NCBI GenBank assembly: GCA_903868205.1
Contig: CAIPUJ010000085.1
Location: 1 to 5,752 of the forward strand
DNA: 5,752 bases
Direction of reading: 5' to 3'
Source of the DNA: an uncultured bacterium
Lineage (GTDB): Bacteria > Patescibacteriota > Minisyncoccia > Phycocordibacterales > GWA1-40-21
Below the pieces are notes generated by a model. That model was not told the origin of the DNA and made no database searches. It saw nothing but the letters and a program-made list of their open reading frames with translations. The first letter of the stretch is position 1, and each line of letters opens with the position of its first letter. Positions 1-5,553 of this stretch are shown one piece after another. A program made the position numbers and the translations under genes.

Positions 1-18
1 CAAATTCTATATTCTTCC

Positions 19-1257
19 CTAAATACTATTCACCACTTCTATCGCCTTCTCCATTTGCGGGTCTTTTTTATCAGTTAAGTCCTTGGCTGTAAATTTTACT
101 TCATAATCTGGAGTAAGACCTCCTTCTGAAATAGAATTGCCTTTTGGTGTGAGCCATTTTGCGATCGTTACTTTGAGTGAAGTATCTGGAGTAAGCTTTA
201 TAAGCTCTTGCACTGAACCTTTACCGAAAGTTTTTACACCAACAAGTTTTGCTACACCTTGCTCTTTTAATGCGCCGGCAAGAATCTCTGAAGCTGAAGC
301 TGAACCACCATCGGCAAGTATTACCATACGAAGTGTGTCATTGAAAATATCATAACCCTTACTTCTATAGATCACATCACTTGCTTTACCACCAAAAGCT
401 TCACTTACTACAACTTTACCTACTGGCAAGAAGAAGCTAGCCATATCTACTGCAGATTCTAGATATCCTCCTGGATTTCCACGTAAGTCCAATATAAGTT
501 TATGTGTTCCAGAATTTATAAATTCTCTAAGTGCAACTCTAAATGCATCTGAAGCTGGTGCATAGAAATTATAGAGTTTAATTACAAAAATATCTCCTTT
601 CTTTTCTATTTCAAGAGTTGGAACATTTATAAGACCACGAGTAATTTTGATTACAAAAGGTTCTGTCTTCCCTTCTCTTGCAACTTTAATATTTACTATT
701 GTGCCAGCTTTTCCACGAATAAGTTTTACTGCTTTATCCACCGACATACTTTCTGTTTTTACATCATCTATAGAAAGAATCGCATCGCCGGCTTTTATTC
801 CTGAATTTTCTGCTGGAGTACCTTTGAGTGGTGCTACGACTACAAGTTGATTATCTTTGATACCAATTTCCATACCAACACCCTCAAAATTTCCACTTAT
901 ATCACTTTCAAACATTTTACTGTCTTCTGGTGGCATAAATACTGTGTAAGGATCGCCGTATTCTGAAGCTAGGCCTTTGATTGCTCCCCAGACTTTTTCT
1001 TGATTATCTATAACTTTAGAAGCCTTTACTGTAGGTACAAATTTATTATCCAAAACCTTCCAAGCATCCCAGAAAGGTTGAAGATTTACAGAGCTTGTAG
1101 ATGTATCTGAGTTTGTTCCGTTGCTTACGAAGACAATTTTCTGGTCTGTTTTTGAAACAAAAGAAGTGCCGAAATATACCCCAATACCGAAAGCCAATAA
1201 CAGAGTGATTGTAAAAACTACTAAAAACTTACCAAAGACTAATTTATTTTTATTCAT
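19..1257 (-). CDS. S41-family C-terminal processing peptidase (CtpA/Prc-like), membrane-anchored
   Basis: A serine protease of the C-terminal processing family, which cleaves exported or membrane proteins near their C-termini on the outer face of the cytoplasmic membrane. The 412-residue protein has a single N-terminal hydrophobic segment (about residues 10-30) after a basic start, read as an uncleaved anchor or signal. A PDZ domain follows (about 121-200, starting GNFEGVGMEIG), then the S41 core (about 220-390) with LDLRGNPGG (257-264). The catalytic Ser-Lys dyad is visible: S321 in GGSASASEIL and K346 in FGKGSVQ, 25 residues apart as in Prc and CtpB, with the supporting Gln at 350. Length is normal for the short CtpA type. 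The ATG at 1257 is chosen because it precedes the anchor; no clear Shine-Dalgarno is seen (upstream CTCGGGTAAATTAAC). The stop is TAG. It is transcribed alone from the promoter near 1320. The family call is secure; the substrate is unknown. Confidence 0.95.
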   Translation of the reverse strand: MNKNKLVFGKFLVVFTITLLLAFGIGVYFGTSFVSKTDQKIVFVSNGTNSDTSTSSVNLQPFWDAWKVLDNKFVPTVKASKVIDNQEKVWGAIKGLASEYGDPYTVFMPPEDSKMFESDISGNFEGVGMEIGIKDNQLVVVAPLKGTPAENSGIKAGDAILSIDDVKTESMSVDKAVKLIRGKAGTIVNIKVAREGKTEPFVIKITRGLINVPTLEIEKKGDIFVIKLYNFYAPASDAFRVALREFINSGTHKLILDLRGNPGGYLESAVDMASFFLPVGKVVVSEAFGGKASDVIYRSKGYDIFNDTLRMVILADGGSASASEILAGALKEQGVAKLVGVKTFGKGSVQELIKLTPDTSLKVTIAKWLTPKGNSISEGGLTPDYEVKFTAKDLTDKKDPQMEKAIEVVNSI

Positions 1258-1277
1258 GTTAATTTACCCGAGAAAAA

Positions 1278-1392
1278 TTTTTGCCAATTAATATTGTTTG
1301 TTTCGACTTAATACAGAATATTATATCACAATAGCTTTAATTAAAATCTATGTAAATAATAGACGACAACTTTTAACAAACATTGGCAAAAA
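1278..1392. repeat. Inverted repeat flanking the S41 promoter region
   Basis: TTTTTGCCAAT at 1278-1288 is matched in reverse orientation by ATTGGCAAAAA at 1382-1392. Both arms are followed, in their own orientation, by TGTTTGTT, but the left arm has extra bases (TAATAT) between the two blocks. The arms enclose the putative promoter at 1320-1328. They could be paired operator sites or chance AT-rich similarity. Confidence 0.35.
1320..1328 (-). promoter_or_regulatory. Extended -10 promoter of the S41 peptidase gene
   Basis: On the minus strand this reads TGATATAAT, a full extended -10 (TG-n-TATAAT). No good -35 lies 17 bases upstream (GATTTT), which is usual for extended -10 promoters. A start near 1313 would give a leader of about 55 bases before the ATG at 1257. 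The same nine bases occur upstream of the corA-like gene. The call is by motif only. Confidence 0.6.
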
Positions 1393-1430
1393 ATTTAGCG
1401 GGTTATCTCAAAGATTAGATATAAGGTCAA

Positions 1431-1466
1431 TTTAAAAAATATCCGACACTTGGTATGTGTCGGATA
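1431..1466 (-). terminator. Intrinsic terminator of the 126-residue protein gene
   Basis: A perfect 10-bp stem is formed by TATCCGACAC (1440-1449) and GTGTCGGATA (1457-1466) with a 7-base loop. Read on the minus strand, the stem runs directly into a T-rich tract (ATTTTTTAAA). It begins only a few bases after the TAG stop at 1471-1473, so it belongs to that gene. Confidence 0.88.
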
Positions 1467-1470
1467 CTGG

Positions 1471-1851
1471 CTAAAAAAGATTTATCCTTTCATCTTCGCT
1501 TATTCCATCGATATCGATAAACATGCTTCTAAACAAATAAATGTTGAAACACATTTTTATTATGTAGGACTGAGAAGAATAAACAGTTAGTTCAATTTCT
1601 TCAAGTCCAGTTCCAACGGTAAACCTAGCATGGTTTGTTCCTGTTTCTATTACTGAGTCAAACAAACCATCGGTGCCAAACACTGCATCAACCAATGGGT
1701 CAATAAGTGGCGGGAAAAGACTGATAATGCTTTCATACGGCATCTCATCGTTTTCTTGTCGTTGGATTGTTTTTACATAATTCAAAAAAACTTCTTCATC
1801 AAAAATAAAACGTTGTTTAATTAAAGACGTCTTAATAAATCCAGTGATCAT
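1471..1851 (-). CDS. Hypothetical protein, 126 residues
   Basis: I do not recognise this protein. It is small and acidic (many D and E, ending ISEDERINLF), has no signal peptide, and has no segment hydrophobic enough to be a confident membrane helix; residues 42-66 are moderately hydrophobic with a Pro-Pro. The only cysteine is C101. The gene is well supported as real. The ATG at 1851 has a near-perfect Shine-Dalgarno, GGAGGTCAAA before ATG, giving a spacing of 5. A consensus TTGACA lies upstream, and an intrinsic terminator follows the TAG stop immediately. It is therefore a single-gene unit, separated from the 256-residue gene upstream by that gene's terminator. No function can be inferred from its neighbours. 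Confidence 0.78.
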   Translation of the reverse strand: MITGFIKTSLIKQRFIFDEEVFLNYVKTIQRQENDEMPYESIISLFPPLIDPLVDAVFGTDGLFDSVIETGTNHARFTVGTGLEEIELTVYSSQSYIIKMCFNIYLFRSMFIDIDGISEDERINLF

Positions 1852-1895
1852 TTTGACCTCCGTAATTTTTGTGCCCCCTCTATCTATCCTTTATA

Positions 1896-1925
1896 ATACT
1901 ACTCTTATGTGAGAATGGATGTCAA
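1896..1925 (-). promoter_or_regulatory. Candidate promoter of the 126-residue protein gene
   Basis: On the minus strand a consensus -35, TTGACA (1920-1925), is followed after 18 bases by TAGTAT (1896-1901). TATTAT (1893-1898) is a better -10 by sequence but sits at a poor 21-base spacing. The -35 abuts, and partly shares, the T-tract of the terminator of the upstream gene, so a terminator and the next promoter are packed back to back. Confidence 0.5.
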
Positions 1926-1957
1926 ATAAAAACCCCGTGCAGATTTGCACGGGGTTT
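1924..1957 (-). terminator. Intrinsic terminator of the 256-residue protein gene
   Basis: A perfect 11-bp GC-rich stem is formed by AAACCCCGTGC (1930-1940) and GCACGGGGTTT (1947-1957) with a 6-base loop. On the minus strand it runs into TTTTTATTT. On the plus strand only three Ts follow the stem, so it is oriented for the minus-strand gene, whose TAA stop (1968-1970) lies 10 bases away. Confidence 0.92.
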
Positions 1958-1967
1958 AGGAATCATT

Positions 1968-2738
1968 TTATCCAATGGATAGAGCCAGACCAATACCGGC
2001 CACTGCTGCATTTTCTGAAAGATATCGATCAATATCAATACCTGGGCAAGTTGGGCGCCTCTTATTATCCCAACCTACAACAACTCTCCCATCCAAGCTC
2101 GTTTTATCAGAACACCGAGCAAGAGTATTCTTGAAAAGAATATTTCCTGTTTTTAATCGATATCCGATCATGGCATAAACCATTTCCGCTGCTTTTGGAA
2201 CCCCTTCCATTTCGCCTACAAGTTTAAGCTGTTCTTCCCACGTAAGGTGATTTGCAATTGGATTTTTTCGAATTAACTGCCAGCCAATCTCACCAGATTC
2301 ATGTGCAAAATCTTCGTCACCCCAGTTACGATTATTTACGACACTAAATGTAAACTCATCAGTATGTAGTTCGTGAATAGCCAGAAGAGGTATTGGAAAT
2401 TGCGCAGTCAAAACGTAAGAATTTTTCTTTTTTGTCAGAAAATCCTCATTCCATGGCAAATGCTCAAATGCACGCAAATCTTTTAGTGTAGGATTTACAC
2501 CAAAATATTTAATCGCATCATCAACGCCAAAAAAGTTTTTGCCCATAATCTTGCGGGCGCGTTCATGACTTTCTGATGGATTAAAACATTTACCGATTGT
2601 AAACCTTCTTATTTCCTCGGTAAATTTTGGATCGGTGTTTATATGGCTTGCGATCATATCTGCACTATCTCCAAATGCTGTCCATAGACGATTTGTTGCA
2701 CCTTGAATCTCTCCAGCAGGGACTTTATTCCAGTTCAT
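1968..2738 (-). CDS. Uncharacterised protein, 256 residues
   Basis: I cannot assign a function. The protein looks soluble and compact: no signal peptide, no clear membrane helix, rich in Trp and aromatic residues. Visible blocks are ARKIMGKNFFGVDDAIKYFGV (61-81; helical, with the MGKNFFG turn), an apparent beta-rich stretch YVLTAQFPIPLLAIHELH (108-125), ESGEIGWQLIRKNP (147-160), MVYAMIGYRLKTGNILF (186-202) and a Gly/Ala-rich C-terminus. Its three cysteines (51, 209, 231) do not form a metal-binding pattern. From memory, proteins with a similar ARKIMGKNFFG block are recurrent hypotheticals in CPR genomes; that is recollection, not a search result. The ATG at 2738 has an AGAGGA Shine-Dalgarno 5 bases upstream. 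It is a monocistronic unit with its own strong terminator, facing away from corA. Confidence 0.88.
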   Translation of the reverse strand: MNWNKVPAGEIQGATNRLWTAFGDSADMIASHINTDPKFTEEIRRFTIGKCFNPSESHERARKIMGKNFFGVDDAIKYFGVNPTLKDLRAFEHLPWNEDFLTKKKNSYVLTAQFPIPLLAIHELHTDEFTFSVVNNRNWGDEDFAHESGEIGWQLIRKNPIANHLTWEEQLKLVGEMEGVPKAAEMVYAMIGYRLKTGNILFKNTLARCSDKTSLDGRVVVGWDNKRRPTCPGIDIDRYLSENAAVAGIGLALSIG

Positions 2739-2811
2739 TTTATCCTCTTTCTCTCTGTTAGCTCTTTTGAAATTATCTAAAGAGCGACTAGATTACGAGA
2801 ATACGATCTCG

Positions 2812-2841
2812 ATATTACGTCTTGTTTCAGTTTTGAGACAA
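2812..2841 (-). promoter_or_regulatory. Possible promoter of the 256-residue protein gene
   Basis: On the minus strand TTGTCT (2836-2841) and TAATAT (2812-2817) are separated by 18 bases. Each matches consensus at only four of six positions. It is the best sigma70-like pair I find upstream of the ATG at 2738, but it is weak. Its -35 lies inside the inverted repeat that also carries the -35 of the plus-strand candidate. Confidence 0.3.
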
Positions 2842-2887
2842 GCTTCTTATACCCTATATTGTAAGGCACAAAAAGCTTATCTCAAAA
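2831..2887. repeat. 15-bp inverted repeat (14/15) spanning the divergent promoters
   Basis: TTTTGAGACAAGCTT at 2831-2845 pairs with AAGCTTATCTCAAAA at 2873-2887 with one mismatch, around a 27-base spacer. The left arm can instead fold upstream with CTTGTTTCA (2821-2829), and the right arm overlaps the dyad at 2884-2900, so the three structures are mutually exclusive. This could be a two-site operator or an RNA with alternative folds. Confidence 0.6.
2833..2860 (+). promoter_or_regulatory. Candidate distal plus-strand promoter upstream of corA
   Basis: TTGAGA (2833-2838) and TATATT (2855-2860) are separated by 16 bases; each matches consensus at five of six positions. A start near 2867 would give a structured leader of roughly 250 bases before the corA-like gene, or a small separate RNA. 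The motif is decent, but nothing independent supports its use. Confidence 0.4.
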
Positions 2888-2978
2888 GAATGATTCTTTT
2901 TAAAGAGCTTGAAATTTATTCTGATAACACTATGCCGAAATAGACAAAAATTGTCAAACAATTTAGTGGTGCTATTCA

Positions 2979-2998
2979 AAGCTCACCATGGTGAGCTT
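2979..2998. repeat. 20-bp perfect palindrome centred on CCATGG
   Basis: AAGCTCACCATGGTGAGCTT is its own reverse complement over all 20 bases, with no loop. Such loop-less symmetry fits a dimeric protein binding site or a dispersed palindromic repeat better than an RNA hairpin. The centre is at 2988/2989. Confidence 0.9.
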
Positions 2999-3017
2999 CG
3001 GTATATTATAAACTGGT

Positions 3018-3043
3018 CACATATACGCCATGGCGTATATGTG
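3018..3043. repeat. 26-bp perfect palindrome centred on CCATGG
   Basis: The arms CACATATACGCCA (3018-3030) and TGGCGTATATGTG (3031-3043) are exact reverse complements with no spacer. In RNA the pairing could extend to 3014-3047 using two G-U pairs. The central CGCCATGGCG matches the core of the neighbouring palindrome (CACCATGGTG) at 8 of 10 positions. Confidence 0.92.
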
Positions 3044-3090
3044 GCTAAAAATAAATTTGTGAAAATATAATTTCTTGTTTTTATAGCATA

Positions 3091-3099
3091 TGATATAAT
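3091..3099 (+). promoter_or_regulatory. Extended -10 promoter of the corA-like gene
   Basis: TGATATAAT is a complete extended -10 (TG-n-TATAAT). TTGTTT at 3075-3080 is too close to be an ordinary -35. The expected start near 3106 leaves a leader of only about 19 bases before the ATG at 3125, which rules out the upstream TTG codons as starts for this transcript. Confidence 0.65.
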
Positions 3100-3124
3100 A
3101 TTGTTGTTAAATATAAGCAAAAAA

Positions 3125-4042
3125 ATGATTAAAAAATACACAAACAAAACAATTACTTGGATAGATGCCGAAACACCGACTATTACAGAACTTCAAGATT
3201 TGATGCAAGAATATTCTCTCGATCCTTCAGTTATGAGAGATCTGCAACTCCCTACTTATAAAGAAAAGATTATTGCCCAAAAAGATTATTTGTATTTGGT
3301 AATGCACTTCCCTGCCTTAAACCACTCAAGTTTGAAGGATGATGTTGATCAGGAGATAGACTTTGTTGTTGGAAGAGATTTTATAATTACAGCTAGATAT
3401 GAAAATATTGATGCATTGGAAAGATTCCAAAAGATATTTGAGGTCAATACTATTTTAGACAAACATATGATGGAAGACCATGCTGGATATGTTTTGTATT
3501 ACATAATAAAAGAATTATACAAAAATATTGGTGATGAAGTAGATACAATCAATGATTCTATAAAGAATATCAAAGGGAAGGTGTTTGAAGGAAAAGAAAA
3601 AGAAATGGTTTTCTCTATTTCAAAAATAAACAAAGACCTTCTACACTTAAATCACACAACAAAAACACATGAGCAAATATTAGAAGGTTTGTCACAAGCC
3701 GGAGAAAGAATATTCGACGGAGATTTCAAAGAAAATTGCGAGAAAATTTTAAATGAATATTACAGAATTCAAGATCTTCTAACACAAAGCACAGAATTTT
3801 TGAAAGAAATTCGTGGTACGAACGATTCTCTTTTAAATACAAAGCAGAATGAAATTATGAAAACACTTACCATTATTGCATTCCTAGCTCTTCCGTTCTC
3901 TATAATCACTGGTTTCTTCCAGCTAAACGCTTCAGGTAAGCCGACAATGAGTGCCTCTAATGACTGGGGTATAATTATAGCAATAGAAATAGTAGTGATG
4001 ATTGTTTTGTTTGTTTTTGCAAAGATTAAAAAATGGCTATAA
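3125..4042 (+). CDS. corA: CorA-family divalent cation channel with altered GMN motif
   Basis: A CorA-type channel, a family of inner-membrane homopentamers that move Mg2+ (also Co2+ or Ni2+), with a large cytoplasmic domain and two C-terminal helices. From the ATG it is 305 residues. The soluble alpha/beta part covers about 1-130, then a long helical, charged stalk (about 130-240). The family block NEIMKTLTIIAFLALPFSIITGFF leads into TM1 (about 245-265), with TM2 at about 281-300 and the usual short basic end (KIKKW). The periplasmic loop motif, normally GMN, reads QLN (266-268), so ion selectivity is uncertain. The ATG at 3125 is preferred over TTG at 3101, which lies 1 base after the -10 box. 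No Shine-Dalgarno is visible. cysS starts 4 bases after its TAA stop, implying co-transcription. Confidence 0.9.
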   Translation: MIKKYTNKTITWIDAETPTITELQDLMQEYSLDPSVMRDLQLPTYKEKIIAQKDYLYLVMHFPALNHSSLKDDVDQEIDFVVGRDFIITARYENIDALERFQKIFEVNTILDKHMMEDHAGYVLYYIIKELYKNIGDEVDTINDSIKNIKGKVFEGKEKEMVFSISKINKDLLHLNHTTKTHEQILEGLSQAGERIFDGDFKENCEKILNEYYRIQDLLTQSTEFLKEIRGTNDSLLNTKQNEIMKTLTIIAFLALPFSIITGFFQLNASGKPTMSASNDWGIIIAIEIVVMIVLFVFAKIKKWL

Positions 4043-4046
4043 AAAA

Positions 4047-5528
4047 ATGCTTTTGAAACTTTTTAAAAAATACTTAGCTAAAAAGTCCGAGGACTCACCT
4101 TTTCCCGTCGCAGACTCCTCTTCAAGGAGAGACCTCCGACTTTTTTTATATAATACACTCTCAAGAACGAAAGAAGAGTTTAGAAGTATAAAAAAGGGAT
4201 ATGTAGGGATGTATACTTGTGGACCCACTGTATATGGGTATCCGCACCTTGGGAATCTTCGAACATATGTTTTTGAGGATGTTCTTAAGCGTGTATTACA
4301 GAAAAACGGATACAAAGTAAATCATGTAATGAATATTACTGATGTCGGACACCTCACAAATGACAGAGATATGGGTGAGGATAAAGTAGAAAGAGAAGCA
4401 CAAAAAACAGGTAAAACCGCTTGGGAAATTGCTGATTTCTATACAAAAATCTTTAAGGAAGATATCAAAAATCTTAATATTATTTTTCCAAATACTTTTT
4501 GTAAGGCAACGGACAATATAAAAGAGCAGATTGAGATGATACAAACCTTAGAGAAAAAAGGTTTTACCTACAAAACAACCGATGGAATATACTTTGATAC
4601 ATCAAAGGTCTCAGACTATACAAAGCTCTCAGGTCAGAATCTTGAAGCTCTTAGAGAAGGTGCTCGCGTAGAAATAAATGATGAAAAAAGAAATCCTACA
4701 GATTTCGCTCTTTGGAAGTTTTCAAAACCAGAAGAAAAAAGACAGATGGAGTGGAAGAGTCCGTGGGGAGTTGGTTTCCCAGGATGGCACATAGAGTGTT
4801 CTGCAATGAGTGTAAAATATCTTGGCGAGCAATTTGATATACATTGTGGAGGTTCAGACTCAATAAGTCTTCACCATACAAATGAACTCGCTCAAACAGA
4901 ATCAGCTACGGGTAAAAAGCCCTGGGTGAATTTCTGGATGCATGGTGCATTTTTAAATATGGATGGTGGTAGAAAGATATCAAAAAGTGCGGGAGATATT
5001 ATTACCTTAAATAACACTTTCATAGAAAAAGGGTCTTCCCCACTTGTATATCGTTTTGCAACTTTCTCTACACATTACAGAAAGCCAATGGAATGGAGTG
5101 ATGATATTGCTATATCTGCCAAACAAGGTTTGGATAATTTATATTCAAAGATTTCAAATCTTGGGAATAAAGTTGGTAAAATAAATACTGAATGGAGAGA
5201 CAAATTTATGTCAGCAATAAATGACGACTTAAATATGTCTCAAGCTCTTGCGGTGCTAAATGAAATGTTGAAATCTGAATTTTCTAAAGAAGACAAGCTT
5301 GCAACCGCATATGATTTTGATGAAATATTGGGTCTTGAGTTTAAAAATAATACAAAAGAAATAAAGGCAGATAAGATACCAGATGAAGTACAAAAGCTTG
5401 TAGATGAAAGATCTCAGGTTAGAAAAGACAAAAACTGGGCGAAATCTGATGAACTTCGAGATAAAATAAAGGAATTGGGATATGAAGTGAAGGATATGGC
5501 GGAAGGGATAGAAATTAGGAAGATTTAA
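4047..5528 (+). CDS. cysS: Cysteinyl-tRNA synthetase with an N-terminal 22-residue insert
   Basis: Class Ia synthetase that charges tRNA-Cys with cysteine in the cytoplasm; 493 residues from the chosen ATG. Landmarks: CGPTV (zinc ligand C58), the HIGH-like PHLGN (66-70), GWHIECSAMS with zinc ligand C251, HCGGSDSISLHHTNE with likely zinc ligands H276 and E280, and the KMSKS-like KISKS (310-314). The C-terminus has the usual charged helical end (RKDKNWAKSDELRDKIKELG). The normal CysRS start corresponds to LYNTLSRTKEEF (34-45). Residues 12-33 are an extra segment encoded by a GC-rich palindrome. No start codon lies in frame between the palindrome and GMYTCG, so translation must begin before it. 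The ATG at 4047, 4 bases after the corA stop, is preferred to the ATG at 4002, which overlaps corA. No Shine-Dalgarno is seen; coupling to corA translation is likely. Confidence 0.96.
   Translation: MLLKLFKKYLAKKSEDSPFPVADSSSRRDLRLFLYNTLSRTKEEFRSIKKGYVGMYTCGPTVYGYPHLGNLRTYVFEDVLKRVLQKNGYKVNHVMNITDVGHLTNDRDMGEDKVEREAQKTGKTAWEIADFYTKIFKEDIKNLNIIFPNTFCKATDNIKEQIEMIQTLEKKGFTYKTTDGIYFDTSKVSDYTKLSGQNLEALREGARVEINDEKRNPTDFALWKFSKPEEKRQMEWKSPWGVGFPGWHIECSAMSVKYLGEQFDIHCGGSDSISLHHTNELAQTESATGKKPWVNFWMHGAFLNMDGGRKISKSAGDIITLNNTFIEKGSSPLVYRFATFSTHYRKPMEWSDDIAISAKQGLDNLYSKISNLGNKVGKINTEWRDKFMSAINDDLNMSQALAVLNEMLKSEFSKEDKLATAYDFDEILGLEFKNNTKEIKADKIPDEVQKLVDERSQVRKDKNWAKSDELRDKIKELGYEVKDMAEGIEIRKI
4080..4145. 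repeat. 66-base in-frame palindromic element inside cysS
   Basis: Arms 4080-4096 (AAAAAGTCCGAGGACTC) and 4129-4145 (GAGACCTCCGACTTTTT) pair at 15 of 17 positions. An inner hairpin CTCCT/AGGAG (4115-4119 and 4125-4129) is also possible. The core 4085-4140 is 33/56 GC (59%), against about 16% in the 44 bases before and 25% in the 60 after. The element is exactly 22 codons in the cysS frame (K12 to F33) and is followed by two more Ts, a T7 run in all. By form it is a bidirectional intrinsic terminator; by position it is translated. Confidence 0.85.
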
Positions 5529-5553
5529 ACCCACTCATTTTAATAAGGTTTTT

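Larger units (their letters stand above)
2739..3124. other. 386-base non-coding divergent region, rich in dyads
   Basis: No open frame here has coding character, and no tRNA or rRNA signature is seen. The region separates the minus-strand 256-residue gene from the plus-strand corA-like gene. From left to right it holds the minus-strand Shine-Dalgarno, a 7-bp hairpin (GCTCTTT 2761-2767 with AAAGAGC 2779-2785), a 5-bp hairpin (CGAGA/TCTCG near 2797-2812), a 9-bp hairpin with one G-U pair (2821-2842), a 15-bp inverted repeat (2831-2887), an 8-bp dyad with a 1-base centre (2884-2900), a 6-bp dyad (AAATTG 2948-2953, CAATTT 2959-2964), two perfect CCATGG-centred palindromes, and an extended -10. 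None of the hairpins has a convincing T-tract. Confidence 0.7.

Noticed and set aside
137..850. Plus-strand open frames opposite the protease gene
   Set aside because: They lie antisense to a clearly conserved coding sequence, lack ribosome sites and have no recognisable domain.
1919..2178. Plus-strand open frames opposite the 256-residue gene
   Set aside because: They begin at the terminator stem or opposite coding sequence and have no Shine-Dalgarno; they are best read as shadows.
3014..3047. The 26-bp palindrome as an intrinsic terminator
   Set aside because: Neither strand has a T-tract directly after the stem, and no gene ends nearby.
2739..3090. A tRNA, CRISPR array or classical riboswitch in the long intergenic region
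   Set aside because: No T-loop motif, no spaced direct repeats and no riboswitch core that I recognise. The structure present is short dyads and palindromes.
3101..3124. TTG TTG start codons extending the corA-like protein by 8 residues
   Set aside because: They lie 1 base after the extended -10 box, so they could not be on a transcript from that promoter. The ATG at 3125 gives a family-like N-terminus.
4002..4046. ATG at 4002 as the start of cysS
   Set aside because: It would overlap corA by 41 bases and add an unlikely MFCLFLQRLKNGYKK leader. The ATG at 4047 follows the corA stop by 4 bases.
4149..4154. TATAAT inside cysS, just after the palindrome, as a promoter with a shorter cysS
   Set aside because: No -35 is present and no in-frame start codon follows before GMYTCG, which would remove part of the conserved N-terminus.
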